A DNA stretch of 40,610 nucleotides from Candidatus Parcubacteria bacterium (GCA_002869235.1 PKTI01000024.1:1-40610), one strand, 5' to 3'. Shown: positions 15,535 through 26,429, numbered from the stretch's first letter. A program made the numbers and translations. The notes: generated by a model from the letters alone, not told the origin.

Positions 15535-17934
15535 TTATTTTCTTTTGCGACGCTTCTTTTTTTCAGTCTTCTTGATAGCCAAGGTTGTCTTGATGACTGT
15601 ATCTGGATTGAGGGATATTGAATCAATACCTTCCTCTACCAAGAACTGCGCAAAATCGGGAAAGTCTGATGGTGCTTGCCCACAGATACCAATCTTTTTT
15701 TTCTTTTTCTTGGCAATCTTTATAACTTGGCTTACCAAATCTTTGACTGCCTTGTTTCTCTCATCATATACGTGAGCCACCAATTCACTATCACGATCAA
15801 CTCCTAAGGCTAATTGGGTAAGGTCGTTGGTACCGATGGAAAAGCCATCAAATATATCAGCAAATTGATCTGCCAAAATTACATTGGATGGTATCTCACA
15901 CATGACATAAACCTCCAAACCATCTACACCACGCTTGAGTCCATTTTGTGCCATTATCTTCAGCACCTTTTTACCCTCTTCTACTGTGCGGCAAAATGGT
16001 ACCATAATTTTGAGATTCTTAAGACCCATTTCTTTTCTTACTTTTACCAAAGCTTTACATTCCATCTCAAAAGCTGGTAAATATTTTGGACTATAATATC
16101 TACTAGCACCACGCCAACCTATCATTGGGTTTCTTTCTTCTGGTTCAAACTGAGTACCACCTATCAGGCTGGCATATTCATTTGATTTGAAGTCAGACAA
16201 CCTAATGATGACATCTTTTGGATAAAAACTAGCTGCAATTCTAGCAATCCCTTCAGCCAGTTTATCAATAAAAAACTGGGGTTTGTTTTTATAAGCAGCG
16301 GTATGCTCTTCAATGATTCTTCTTGTTTTTTTGTCTTTGACTTTATTGAAATGAAGAAGAGCCAAAGGATGAATTCTTATGTAATTGGAAATAATAAATT
16401 CTTCTCTAGCCAAACCAACGCCTTCGTTTGGAATAAATGACTGCAACATAGCCATTTCTGGGTTACCAATATTCATCATGATCTTGGTTTTTGATTTTTT
16501 GACATTCTTCAGGTTTGTTTTATTTACATCATATTTGAGTAGGCCATTGTAAATATAACCCTTTTCTCCTTCAGCACAAGAAACTGTTACATTTTGGCCA
16601 TTTCTAATTTTTTCAGTTGAATTTTTGGTACCAACTATGCAAGGTATTCCCAGTTCACGAGAAATAATAGCAGCATGACAAGTACGGCCGCCTGAATTGG
16701 TAACTATTGCTCCAGCAATTTTCATGATTGGCTCCCAATCTGGATCAGTCATTTCTGTTACCAAAACTTCACCTGGTTTGAATTTGTGAATATCTTTTAC
16801 ATCTCTGATAATATGCGCTTTTCCTTGACCAATCTTGTTGCCCACAGAAGCACCAAAAGTAAGAACTTTTCCTCTTTCTTTCAATTTGTATTCTATCAAA
16901 GTATTTGGATCATCTTGTGAACGAACTGTTTCTGGACGAGCTTGGACAATATATAATTTACCAGTCCTACCATCTTGAGCCCATTCCATGTCCATAGGCT
17001 TTTTGTAATGATCTTCAATTTGTACTGCCCACTTGGCAAGTTGTAAAACTTCTTTATCTTTTAGAGCAAAACGATTTTGATCTTTTTTGGTAACTGGCAA
17101 ACTTTTGACATTATCACTGGACTTACTATCATAGACCAATTTTTGAGCTTTTCTGCCCAAGGCTTTGGAAATTATAGGAGAATAGCTCTTATCCAAAGTA
17201 GGTTTGAACACATAATATTCATCTGGGTTGACCATGCCCTGGACAATGTACTCACCCAAGCCATAAATAGAGTTTATAAGTACCGCATCTCTGAAACCAG
17301 ATTCTGTATCAATAGAAAACATCACACCAGAAGTAGCCAAGTCAGACCTAACCATCTTTTGGACAGTGATAGACAATTTTACCTTGAAATGATTGAAACC
17401 TTTGTCAGCTCTATATGAGATGGCTCTATCTGTAAAAAGTGAAGCCATACACTTTTTGGAATATTCCAAAAGTTCATCAATTCCTTCTACATTCAGATAT
17501 GTTTCTTGTTGTCCGGCAAATGAAGCGTCTGGCAAATCTTCGGCAGTAGCAGAAGAACGTACTGCTACATCTACATTTTTTGTTTTGAACTCCTTGGACA
17601 ATTTGGCATAGGCATCAGCAATTGATTCTTTGAGCTCTTCTGGAAACTCAGCTGCCAAAATAGCTTCTCGTACTTTTTTTCCGTGTGCTTGAAGATTTCT
17701 AAGATTGTGAGTATTTAAGGTTTTCAAAATGCTCCTTATTTCTTTTTTTACTCCTGTTGAAGTAATAAAATAATCATAAGCGTCAGCTGTTACAGCAAAA
17801 CCATTTGGCACTGCTACACCCTTAGGTGTTAGCTTTCTGTACATTTCACCCAAAGAGGCATTTTTACCGCCAACTTTTGGCACATCTTTTATACCGATCT
17901 GCTTAAACCACAAAATAAATTTTTTCTTTATCAT
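15535..17934 (-). CDS. ppsA: Phosphoenolpyruvate synthase
   Basis: A 799-residue enzyme that converts pyruvate, ATP and water to PEP, AMP and phosphate. The N-terminal ATP-grasp domain starts with VGGKNASLGEMY and has AVRSSATAEDLPDASFAGQ. The swivelling phosphohistidine domain has GGRTCHAAIISRELG with the catalytic His420. The C-terminal TIM barrel shows GIGLAREEF-like, FSIGTNDLTQLALGVDRDS and GICGQAPSD motifs. All key residues are present. The last 10 residues are a basic tail (KKTEKKKRRKRK) not usual for the family. A Shine-Dalgarno-like AAAAGGAC lies 7 bases before the ATG. It can feed gluconeogenesis and cell-wall sugars or run with a pyruvate kinase-like flux. Confidence 0.96.
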   Translation of the reverse strand: MIKKKFILWFKQIGIKDVPKVGGKNASLGEMYRKLTPKGVAVPNGFAVTADAYDYFITSTGVKKEIRSILKTLNTHNLRNLQAHGKKVREAILAAEFPEELKESIADAYAKLSKEFKTKNVDVAVRSSATAEDLPDASFAGQQETYLNVEGIDELLEYSKKCMASLFTDRAISYRADKGFNHFKVKLSITVQKMVRSDLATSGVMFSIDTESGFRDAVLINSIYGLGEYIVQGMVNPDEYYVFKPTLDKSYSPIISKALGRKAQKLVYDSKSSDNVKSLPVTKKDQNRFALKDKEVLQLAKWAVQIEDHYKKPMDMEWAQDGRTGKLYIVQARPETVRSQDDPNTLIEYKLKERGKVLTFGASVGNKIGQGKAHIIRDVKDIHKFKPGEVLVTEMTDPDWEPIMKIAGAIVTNSGGRTCHAAIISRELGIPCIVGTKNSTEKIRNGQNVTVSCAEGEKGYIYNGLLKYDVNKTNLKNVKKSKTKIMMNIGNPEMAMLQSFIPNEGVGLAREEFIISNYIRIHPLALLHFNKVKDKKTRRIIEEHTAAYKNKPQFFIDKLAEGIARIAASFYPKDVIIRLSDFKSNEYASLIGGTQFEPEERNPMIGWRGASRYYSPKYLPAFEMECKALVKVRKEMGLKNLKIMVPFCRTVEEGKKVLKIMAQNGLKRGVDGLEVYVMCEIPSNVILADQFADIFDGFSIGTNDLTQLALGVDRDSELVAHVYDERNKAVKDLVSQVIKIAKKKKKKIGICGQAPSDFPDFAQFLVEEGIDSISLNPDTVIKTTLAIKKTEKKKRRKRK

Positions 17935-17958
17935 ATTTTTGTCCTTTTAAATACTCCG

Positions 17959-17996
17959 AAAAATTAAGTCAAGCAAAAATATTGCTAGACTTAATT
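17959..17996 (-). terminator. Hairpin between the 102-residue membrane protein gene and ppsA
   Basis: AATTAAGTC and GACTTAATT arms with an inner GCAA/TTGC pair, followed by TTTTT on the minus strand. It lies 24 bases after the stop at 18020 and 25 bases before ppsA, so it can terminate the upstream unit or act as a partial block in front of ppsA. Confidence 0.65.
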
Positions 17997-18019
17997 CAAA
18001 TTATTAATAAAATTGAAAA

Positions 18020-18328
18020 TTACAAATTAATTTTTTTGGCATATTTACCAACAATAGGCATTTCCCAATATCTGCCCTCAAAAGCTGCCCTAATACCTAG
18101 TACTGCAAACACTAGAGCTAGCACGCCAAGAATCCAGCCAATAACTGGTATGATCCAAGCTACTACTTCTACTATAAAAAGCACCATAGCTTGTTTGGCA
18201 TGAAATTGGACAAACTTGGAATCCTTTTTCAAAAATAAAGGAACCAAGAATAATATCCAAATATAGCCTATGGCTGCCAAAAACTTATTATCTTCAATGT
18301 CCTTGTTGTTTGATTTGTGTTCAGACAT
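18020..18328 (-). CDS. DUF4870/Tic20-like small membrane protein
   Basis: A 102-residue protein with a hydrophilic N-terminus and three hydrophobic segments (about residues 16-31, 45-65 and 66-82). The pattern IWILFLVPLFLKKDSKFVQFHAKQAMVLFI, split by a FHAKQA turn, is the hallmark of the DUF4870/Tic20-like family of bacterial membrane proteins of unknown function. It is the last gene of a three-gene set of membrane proteins and is followed by a hairpin before ppsA. Confidence 0.8.
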   Translation of the reverse strand: MSEHKSNNKDIEDNKFLAAIGYIWILFLVPLFLKKDSKFVQFHAKQAMVLFIVEVVAWIIPVIGWILGVLALVFAVLGIRAAFEGRYWEMPIVGKYAKKINL

Positions 18329-18352
18329 TTTTGTTTTATTTAATTGTTAAAA

Positions 18353-18526
18353 TTATTTTTCCAATAAACGAACGCCCGCCCAAAAGCCAAAAACGAAAGT
18401 AAGCACAGCGATTATTCCTGATATGCTATCTAGAAATGTTGACTGACCTATAGGAACAAAGATAACCACCAAAAGGTAGACTATCAAGGTCACTATAAGG
18501 GAAGCGCCTAAAGTTTTGTTTTTCAT
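18353..18526 (-). CDS. 57-residue two-helix membrane protein
   Basis: A short open frame, MKNKTLGASLIVTLIV... ending ...GVRLLEK, with two hydrophobic segments (about residues 8-25 and 34-50) joined by a short loop and with basic ends. The start ATG overlaps the TGA stop of the upstream 178-residue gene (ATGA), a classic coupling arrangement, and the stop lies 25 bases before the next gene. The overlap, the codon pattern and the amphipathic make-up support a real gene. No family is recognised; it may be a subunit working with the upstream membrane protein. Confidence 0.75.
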   Translation of the reverse strand: MKNKTLGASLIVTLIVYLLVVIFVPIGQSTFLDSISGIIAVLTFVFGFWAGVRLLEK

Positions 18527-19059
18527 ATGTTTATTTTATTTTTATTTAACTTACTAAACAATGAACCAAGCAAAGCCACTATAAAAGCCATCCAGATAGG
18601 TTCTACAAAAAGATTGAGCCAAGTCCAGGCTGATTTTATATAAACTATTTTGATAATAGCCATTATAAGCACTCCGATAACAAAAGCGGAAAAAGTAGAG
18701 GCAAACATTTTTTCGCTTGGTAATCTCCACTTCATATTTGCCAATAGTAGCCATAGAGCCACCAAAATCAAACGCCAAACCCAAGTTGTCCAATACAAAA
18801 TATTTTCACTCCAAAAAGAAATACCAGCAATATAGCGAATAGCCAATTCACTACTGACTATTATAACCAACAATATAAGAGCAGTGAGCATCCAAGAAAA
18901 ATTTTTTGGAGCCAAAGGCTTGAGCTTGAGCACCTCTTCATGTAATTCTTTGCTAATATCAGAATGATCCTGACCAAAATCAGCTACCCAAACTTCGCTG
19001 GTTTCATAATATTGGGAGCCATCTTGGCCTTCTATGTGTTTAGTCTTTTTTAGCAGCAT
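18523..19059 (-). CDS. Four-helix membrane protein with soluble N-terminus
   Basis: A 178-residue protein of unknown function. Residues 1-52 are soluble and charged (KKTKHIEGQDGSQYYETSEVWVADFG), and residues 53-170 have four hydrophobic helices. The tail KLNKNKINI is basic. No enzymatic motif is seen. It starts the small operon that continues with the 57-residue protein through an ATGA overlap and then the Tic20-like protein. Together they look like a small membrane complex, but the function cannot be stated. Confidence 0.7.
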   Translation of the reverse strand: MLLKKTKHIEGQDGSQYYETSEVWVADFGQDHSDISKELHEEVLKLKPLAPKNFSWMLTALILLVIIVSSELAIRYIAGISFWSENILYWTTWVWRLILVALWLLLANMKWRLPSEKMFASTFSAFVIGVLIMAIIKIVYIKSAWTWLNLFVEPIWMAFIVALLGSLFSKLNKNKINI

Positions 19060-19081
19060 GGAAACTATTTATCTTGTCTAT

Positions 19082-19090
19082 ATTATAACA
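19082..19090 (-). promoter_or_regulatory. Extended -10 promoter of the small membrane-protein operon
   Basis: TGT-TATAAT on the minus strand, 22 bases before the ATG at 19059. No clear -35 hexamer. Confidence 0.55.
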
Positions 19091-19115
19091 GAATTTTGAA
19101 TATTTTTGAAATAGC

Positions 19116-19145
19116 AAAAAGCTCCGACCTAGGTCGGAGCTTTTT
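19116..19145 (-). terminator. groESL terminator
   Basis: A perfect palindrome with a 20-base GC-rich core (GCTCCGACCTAGGTCGGAGC) flanked by A and T runs, 16 bases after the groEL stop. Confidence 0.92.
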
Positions 19146-19160
19146 TATAAATATTATTTA

Positions 19161-20822
<1,662 letters not shown>

Positions 20823-20834
20823 TTAATTAAAAAA

Positions 20835-21110
20835 TTACTCAACTACTGCGAGTAAATCATCGTGGTTTAAAATTTTGTATTCTTGGTCTTCTACTTTTAC
20901 TTCTGACCCGCCATATTCAGAAAAAACTACTTTCTGACCTGGTTTGAGTTCCAAAGCCGCTACCTTTTCACCATTGCCGACAGCAACAATTTCACCTTCC
21001 ATGCGAGATTCTTTGCTGACAGTATCTGGTAAAATAATACCAGCCTTGGTGGTTTCTTCCTTTGGCAAAGGTTTTACAATAACTCTGTTTCCTAATGGTT
21101 TTAAATTCAT
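20835..21110 (-). CDS. groES: Co-chaperonin GroES
   Basis: A 91-residue protein that caps GroEL. It shows LKPLGNRVIVKPLPKEETTKAGIILPD with the mobile loop, VAVGNG, PGQKVVFSEYGGSEVK and the C-terminal strand ILNHDDLLAVVE. It is the first gene of the groESL operon, with a leader of about 40 bases that contains the second half of the CIRCE operator. No Shine-Dalgarno site is visible. Confidence 0.98.
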   Translation of the reverse strand: MNLKPLGNRVIVKPLPKEETTKAGIILPDTVSKESRMEGEIVAVGNGEKVAALELKPGQKVVFSEYGGSEVKVEDQEYKILNHDDLLAVVE

Positions 21111-21144
21111 ATTTTTGCTTAAATTAATAATTAATTAATTAAAA

Positions 21145-21171
21145 TTAGCACTCAATATTATAGAGTGCTAA
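21145..21171. promoter_or_regulatory. CIRCE operator (HrcA binding site)
   Basis: TTAGCACTC, nine bases, GAGTGCTAA: a perfect match to the CIRCE consensus. HrcA repressor binds this inverted repeat and represses groESL until heat stress. hrcA itself is not in the window. Confidence 0.96.
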
Positions 21172-21185
21172 TTATATTTTGTCAA
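21157..21185 (-). promoter_or_regulatory. groESL promoter, perfect sigma-70 consensus
   Basis: TTGACA (21185-21180), 17 bases, TATAAT (21162-21157). The -10 box lies in the CIRCE spacer and one CIRCE arm lies in the promoter spacer, so bound HrcA would block polymerase directly. Confidence 0.93.
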
Positions 21186-21196
21186 ATTATTATCCC

Positions 21197-22498
21197 CTAA
21201 TCTTTATGTTTATACAAATTGACCAGACCTACAGCTGCCAACAACCAACCAGTCCAAGAAGTCCATAGATAATGATCAAAAAATCCTATCACTATCAAGC
21301 CCAATATAAGACTAGTAGACATAATATCTACTTGATTGGCTGATTTGATAATAAGCCTGACAACATTGAACAACAAAAAGGCTCCTATCACACCAACTTC
21401 TGCTAAAAGTAAAATAAATATATCGTGAATAGGCTGATTGTTGTAAATAGGTTTGTCTGGTGCTGCCTGATAAAGCTTGTAAGTATTCATGCCTAGACCT
21501 TGCCCTAAAAATGCTGTTTGATAATCATTCCAGCCTAGCTGGTCTAGAGTATCTACTCTCTCAGTTATAGACTGTTCTTCTAGCCTACCCTCTGCTCTCA
21601 ATCTAGTGCCCCAACTATCTGGCCAGATAATGTTGAAACACATAGCTACCAACAAAAATACAATAGCATATTTTATGACCACATTTACTATCAACCACTT
21701 TCTACGGAAAATATTTATCAAAAGTAGAGAAAACAAACTTAAGCTCAAAGCCAAAAGAGCACTACGGGAAAAGCTGGCTAATAGACCAAAAGACGAGATG
21801 ACTAAACCAAAAATTATCAAGAAAAATTCTACAATATTTTTTTTCCCAAAAGCACTGTGCCAACCCTTTTTGTCCATCCTCTTGTAAAAATCCAACCACA
21901 AATATACACCAGCAAAAATAGCTACAAACAAAAATCCTCCCAAAATATTTGGATGGGGCAAAGTACCATAGGCTCTAAGTAATCTTTCGCCTCCCACCTC
22001 TACTACTGATGTACCCAATGTTTCAGGCAAATGAGTAGCTACTCCTAGCCATTTACTAGCTACAACTTCTTGAGCAAGCAATTGCCACATAGCTATAGCA
22101 GCTTGAATAGAACCACTAAAAAGCAAAGCTTTGAAAACAAAATACTTTGGTAAAAATTTTATCAAATAAGCAAATAAAGCAGCTAGATATATAATAGCTA
22201 GATAATAAAAAGATACAGCTGGTATCGGTGAGATAAATCCTATAAACAGAGAATAAATAAACAAGAAATAAAGATATCTATCCTTGGAAAAATAGACTTC
22301 TTTTTTGTTGGCCAACAAAAAGAATATAGCTGCCAAAAGTAATATGGCCATACTCAAATAAATACTGACTCTACCATACTCCCAGATTTGTCCCCCTAGT
22401 TTCCAATCATGAAAAATCCAACGAGTCTGAAAGGGTATCAAAACCACAAAAATAGCTAGTAGAGTTTTGAATGCTTTGTTTGATAATTTATTTTTCAT
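21197..22498 (-). CDS. O-antigen-ligase-like membrane protein
   Basis: A 433-residue protein with about 10-12 hydrophobic helices and a large outer loop in the last third. The loop contains RAYGTLPHPNILGGFL, the later ASFSRSALLALSL and IYNNQPIHDIFILLLAEVGVIGAFLL, which fit the conserved Arg/His pattern of the WaaL/Wzy (O-antigen ligase, PF04932-type) family. It would join or polymerise surface glycans at the outer membrane face. It overlaps the upstream nucleotidyltransferase-like gene by 11 bases, so the two are translated from one mRNA. It has no visible terminator before the groESL promoter. Confidence 0.83.
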   Translation of the reverse strand: MKNKLSNKAFKTLLAIFVVLIPFQTRWIFHDWKLGGQIWEYGRVSIYLSMAILLLAAIFFLLANKKEVYFSKDRYLYFLFIYSLFIGFISPIPAVSFYYLAIIYLAALFAYLIKFLPKYFVFKALLFSGSIQAAIAMWQLLAQEVVASKWLGVATHLPETLGTSVVEVGGERLLRAYGTLPHPNILGGFLFVAIFAGVYLWLDFYKRMDKKGWHSAFGKKNIVEFFLIIFGLVISSFGLLASFSRSALLALSLSLFSLLLINIFRRKWLIVNVVIKYAIVFLLVAMCFNIIWPDSWGTRLRAEGRLEEQSITERVDTLDQLGWNDYQTAFLGQGLGMNTYKLYQAAPDKPIYNNQPIHDIFILLLAEVGVIGAFLLFNVVRLIIKSANQVDIMSTSLILGLIVIGFFDHYLWTSWTGWLLAAVGLVNLYKHKD

Positions 22499-23438
22499 CT
22501 TTGTCTAATATTTTATGAATTATATCTCGCCATTTTTTATAAAACATTTCTCGTCTATCATTTTCATGAAATTTCAACATTTGCTCATTTATAATTACTC
22601 TGGTATCAACATTTACCAAGGACTTGAGGTTGTGATCGATAATCATGTACTGAAAACGACGATACATTGGGTCTAAGAAATTATTGAGCCAAGGCGGAGA
22701 AAATAAAAAATTAAAAAATCTTTCTACTGTTTTACAAGCCTTGGTTTCTTTTACTTGCTTAGAAAAAAGATTGGCATGAGCATTTGGCAAATGCCTACGA
22801 TACCAAGAATTCTCCTCTATAAATTTAGCATATAATCCGTCTGGATCATAGATGGGCATGAGCTGTGATACCCAATATGGAGTATATATATCTTTGCTAT
22901 TTATATTTATATTTTCTATGTTGAGATTATCCTCATCTATATAAAAAGACAAGCAAAAGGTATCCTTGTTCTTTTGTTCACTAGGTCTTTTACCCAAAAT
23001 CTTTACCAAAAGAATAGTAAAAAAACGAGCCAACCATATTTTGCCTTTTTTTGTAATAATAAAAAGATCTATATCACTATCCTCTCTGGCATTGCTGTAG
23101 GCCAAGGTATTACAAACTGCTACCATTCTGACAAAAGGAACTAGACGATAAAATTTTATCAACCTAATAGCCTTATAGTACTTTCTTTCGGCAATATTAT
23201 TATTTTTCTTGCGAATATAAGCTGTATGCTCTCTTCCTTTGAGACTATAAAAAGCTTCAGTTAAACTCAATTTTTCTTTAAGAGCCTGACTTTTTTTCAA
23301 AGCTTTTTTGACATCCAAAAGAGTATAGTTGTCATTTGGTCTATAAAGCCACTTGAAAATCTCCTCTGCTGTCAAAGGATAAGAAAAAATATCAAAAAAT
23401 GCTAGAGTTCTTAGTATTGATTGTTCCAAATCATTCAT
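22488..23438 (-). CDS. Nucleotidyltransferase-fold protein with winged-helix-like N-terminus
   Basis: A 316-residue protein. Residues 8-50 (ILRTLAFFDIFSYPLTAEEIFKWL...) look like a small winged-helix domain. Residues 108-130 carry the nucleotidyltransferase motif SNAREDSDIDLFII with Asp122 and Asp124 as metal ligands; the usual GS is replaced by YSNA. The rest is helical with Tyr/Trp-rich segments and no second known domain. Similar proteins are frequent in Patescibacteria but their substrate is unknown; a nucleotide transfer to a small molecule or protein is possible. It overlaps the ligase-like gene, and its promoter sits directly at the ATG. Confidence 0.75.
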   Translation of the reverse strand: MNDLEQSILRTLAFFDIFSYPLTAEEIFKWLYRPNDNYTLLDVKKALKKSQALKEKLSLTEAFYSLKGREHTAYIRKKNNNIAERKYYKAIRLIKFYRLVPFVRMVAVCNTLAYSNAREDSDIDLFIITKKGKIWLARFFTILLVKILGKRPSEQKNKDTFCLSFYIDEDNLNIENININSKDIYTPYWVSQLMPIYDPDGLYAKFIEENSWYRRHLPNAHANLFSKQVKETKACKTVERFFNFLFSPPWLNNFLDPMYRRFQYMIIDHNLKSLVNVDTRVIINEQMLKFHENDRREMFYKKWRDIIHKILDKDEK

Positions 23439-23444
23439 AGATTT

Positions 23445-23473
23445 ATATTACTCAAAATGGGCTTTTTTATCAA
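23445..23473 (-). promoter_or_regulatory. Promoter of the nucleotidyltransferase/ligase operon, predicts leaderless mRNA
   Basis: TTGATA (23473-23468), 17 bases, TAATAT (23450-23445). The -10 box ends 7 bases before the A of the ATG (23438), so transcription should begin at the start codon. Confidence 0.6.
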
Positions 23474-23475
23474 CC

Positions 23476-23496
23476 AAAAAACCCCTAACTAAGGGG
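23476..23496 (-). terminator. uvrA terminator
   Basis: CCCCT and AGGGG arms with a five-base loop and a run of six T on the minus strand, just after the uvrA stop at 23504. The stem is short. Confidence 0.75.
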
Positions 23497-23503
23497 CTAA
23501 AAA

Positions 23504-26356
23504 TTATTTTTTATTAAAAATTTTGGCTAAATATTGCCCTGTAAAGCTCTTGGTTGCTTTGGCCACTTGCTTGGGAGTGCCTTCGGCTACTATATAACCA
23601 CCCTTATCTCCTCCTTCTGGACCCAAATCTATAACCCAGTCAGAGCTTTTGATAACATCTAGATTATGCTCAATGACCAAAACTGTATTACCTTTGTCTA
23701 CCAAACGGTGCAATACTTCCAAAAGACGTTTGATATCATCAAAATGAAGGCCAGTAGTTGGCTCATCCAAAATATAAAGGGTTTTGCCTGATGAACGACG
23801 AGAAAGCTCAGTGGCTAGCTTGATGCGCTGTGCCTCACCACCAGACAAGGTGGTGGCTGGCTGACCAAGTTTGATATAACCCAGGCCTACATCAACCAAA
23901 GTTTTGAGCTTGTTTTGAATGTTGGGAATATCATAAAAGAAATTCATCGCCTCCTCAGCTGTCATTTTGAGTACTTCAGAAATATCTTTATCGCGATAAT
24001 GAATAGCTAAAGCTTGATCATTGTATCTACGACCATGGCATTCTTTACACTCTACATAAACATTTGGCAAAAAATTCATCTCAATTTTTATCACACCATC
24101 TCCCTGACAATTTTCACAACGACCACCGCGAACATTAAAAGAAAAATGTCCTGCTTTGTAGCCATTGAGTTTGGCTTCTTGTAAATCCGCAAACAAATCA
24201 CGAATATAGGTAAACACTCCAGTATAAGTAGCTGGATTTGAACGAGGGGTTCTGCCAATAGGAGATTGATCAATACTAATTACTTTATCTATATTTTCCA
24301 AACCCTTGATTTCCTTGTGACGACCAGGGTTTTCCTTGGCTCTATAAAAATGTTTACTCAATGCTTTGGCCAAAATCTCTGTCATTAAAGTAGATTTACC
24401 TGAACCACTAACACCCGTAATAGAAATAAATTTACCCAAAGGAAAATTGACATCTATATCTTTGAGGTTGAATTCAGCAGCTCCCAGAATAGACAGGGTC
24501 TTACCATTTCCTTTTCTCTGTTTTTTGGGAAGAGGTATTGATTTGGCTCCAGTGATGTACTGAGCTGTCAAAGATTTTTTGGATTTTTTGATAGTAGCTG
24601 GCGATCCTTGAGCGACCAATTCACCGCCATGCTTACCAGCACCTGGACCAATGTCTATGATGTGATCGGCAGACATTATAGTCTCTTCATCATGCTCTAC
24701 TACAATGACTGTATTACCAATGTCCCGAAGATTTTGTAAAGTTTCAATAAGTTTTTTGTTGTCACGTTGATGAAGGCCAATTGAGGGTTCGTCTAGTATA
24801 TACAAAACACCTGTCAAAGATGAACCAATCTGAGTGGCCAAACGTATTCTCTGTGCCTCGCCACCAGACAAAGTATTGGCTGATCTATCCAGAGTAAGAT
24901 AGCTAAGGCCAACATTGATCAAAAAACTCAATCTTTCCTTTATTTCTTTGACAATTTGATTGGCAATGAGCTGATCTCTTTCGCTCAATTTTTTCATCAA
25001 GCCAGCAAAAAACTTTTGCAATTCACTAATGCCCATATTAGATACTTCGGCAATGTTCTTTTTGTCTACTTCAATACTCAATATTTCTGGTTTGAGTCTT
25101 TTGCCCTGACATGATTCACAAATTTCTATTTTCATGTAGCGCTCTATTTCACTACGAATATAATCTGAATCTGTCTCACGATAGCGTCTTTCTAGATTTG
25201 GTATGACCCCCTCAAAAACTGCTTTTTGGTTATTATTGAACTTGCTGTTATTATCGTTTTCCAATTCATACTTGGTGTCGCCAGTACCGTTTAGTACTAT
25301 ATCCAATTGTTTTTTGGTCAATTTGTTGACGGCTACTCTAGTAGAAAACTTATGCTTTTTTGCTACTGCTTCTACAATGGCTGTGTACCATCCCTGATTG
25401 GCTGCTGTCCTAGACCAAGGACGAATAGCGCCTTCAGCCAAAGACAAGCGTGGGTTGGGTATGACCAAAACTGGATCAACTGTCAGTTTGGTGCCCAAGC
25501 CAGTACATTTTGGACAGGCTCCATGAGGACTGTTGAAAGAAAAATCTCTAGCTTCAATTTCGGCAAAGGCTACTTCATTGTGATTGGGACAAGTAAAGTG
25601 CTCAGAAAAAGGTAAATCCTTGTCCTCTTTTGGCACATTAATGATTACAAAACCATTGGCTAGATCTAAAGCGGTATTAAGAGACTGAGTCAATCTAGAT
25701 TTTGTTTCTTTGCTACCATCTCGTCTAAAATAATCAACTACTATTTCTATAGTATGTTTTTTGTATTTATCAATATCCGTATCCAATGCATCCTTGAGGC
25801 TAAGAAGCTCTCCATCCAATCTTACTTTTTGATAACCAGCAGTCTTGACCCTTTCTAAAGCTTTTCTATGCTCTCCTTTTTTGTCTCTGACGATAGGTGA
25901 AAGCAAAATAAATTCTGTCTCAGCATCTAGGGACCAAATTTTTTCCGCTATTTCTTTTTGACTTTGCTTTATTAGAGCTTCCCCACATTTGTGACAATGT
26001 GGAATACCTACTTTGGCAAAAAGCAATCTAAGATAATCATATATTTCTGTGACTGTGCCGACTGTAGAACGAGGGTTGCGAGAAGAGGATTTCTGATCAA
26101 TAGAAATTGCCGGAGACAAACCGTCAATTTGTTCTACATCAGGTTTATCCATCAAGCCCAAAAATTGTCGAGCATAAGAAGACAGAGACTCTACATATCG
26201 CCTCTGTCCTTCTGCATAAATAGTATCAAATGCTAATGATGATTTTCCTGAACCAGACAAACCTGTAATCACCACAAATTTATCACGAGGAATCTTAACA
26301 TCGATGTTTTTGAGATTGTGCACTTTGGCACCTTTTATAGTTATAAATTTTGACAT
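23504..26356 (-). CDS. uvrA: UvrABC excinuclease subunit A
   Basis: A 950-residue damage-recognition ATPase of nucleotide excision repair. Two ABC modules are complete: Walker [15 protein letters not shown] near residue 32 and [10 protein letters not shown] near residue 645, signature [12 protein letters not shown] in module one and [12 protein letters not shown] in module two, and Walker B segments [13 protein letters not shown] and [13 protein letters not shown]. Zinc sites are CHKC..., CPNH/CPKC and CENC...CKEC. The length matches the family. It is monocistronic with a good promoter. Confidence 0.99.
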   Translation of the reverse strand: MSKFITIKGAKVHNLKNIDVKIPRDKFVVITGLSGSGKSSLAFDTIYAEGQRRYVESLSSYARQFLGLMDKPDVEQIDGLSPAISIDQKSSSRNPRSTVGTVTEIYDYLRLLFAKVGIPHCHKCGEALIKQSQKEIAEKIWSLDAETEFILLSPIVRDKKGEHRKALERVKTAGYQKVRLDGELLSLKDALDTDIDKYKKHTIEIVVDYFRRDGSKETKSRLTQSLNTALDLANGFVIINVPKEDKDLPFSEHFTCPNHNEVAFAEIEARDFSFNSPHGACPKCTGLGTKLTVDPVLVIPNPRLSLAEGAIRPWSRTAANQGWYTAIVEAVAKKHKFSTRVAVNKLTKKQLDIVLNGTGDTKYELENDNNSKFNNNQKAVFEGVIPNLERRYRETDSDYIRSEIERYMKIEICESCQGKRLKPEILSIEVDKKNIAEVSNMGISELQKFFAGLMKKLSERDQLIANQIVKEIKERLSFLINVGLSYLTLDRSANTLSGGEAQRIRLATQIGSSLTGVLYILDEPSIGLHQRDNKKLIETLQNLRDIGNTVIVVEHDEETIMSADHIIDIGPGAGKHGGELVAQGSPATIKKSKKSLTAQYITGAKSIPLPKKQRKGNGKTLSILGAAEFNLKDIDVNFPLGKFISITGVSGSGKSTLMTEILAKALSKHFYRAKENPGRHKEIKGLENIDKVISIDQSPIGRTPRSNPATYTGVFTYIRDLFADLQEAKLNGYKAGHFSFNVRGGRCENCQGDGVIKIEMNFLPNVYVECKECHGRRYNDQALAIHYRDKDISEVLKMTAEEAMNFFYDIPNIQNKLKTLVDVGLGYIKLGQPATTLSGGEAQRIKLATELSRRSSGKTLYILDEPTTGLHFDDIKRLLEVLHRLVDKGNTVLVIEHNLDVIKSSDWVIDLGPEGGDKGGYIVAEGTPKQVAKATKSFTGQYLAKIFNKK

Positions 26357-26400
26357 AAAGCTCTAAGGCTTAAAAAAATTTAAAAACACGAATCTTGGAC

Positions 26401-26429
26401 ATGGTAACATATATTTTCCGAGCGGTCAA
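26401..26429 (-). promoter_or_regulatory. uvrA promoter
   Basis: TTGACC (26429-26424), 17 bases, TACCAT (26406-26401), leaving a leader of about 38 bases before the uvrA ATG at 26356. Confidence 0.7.
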
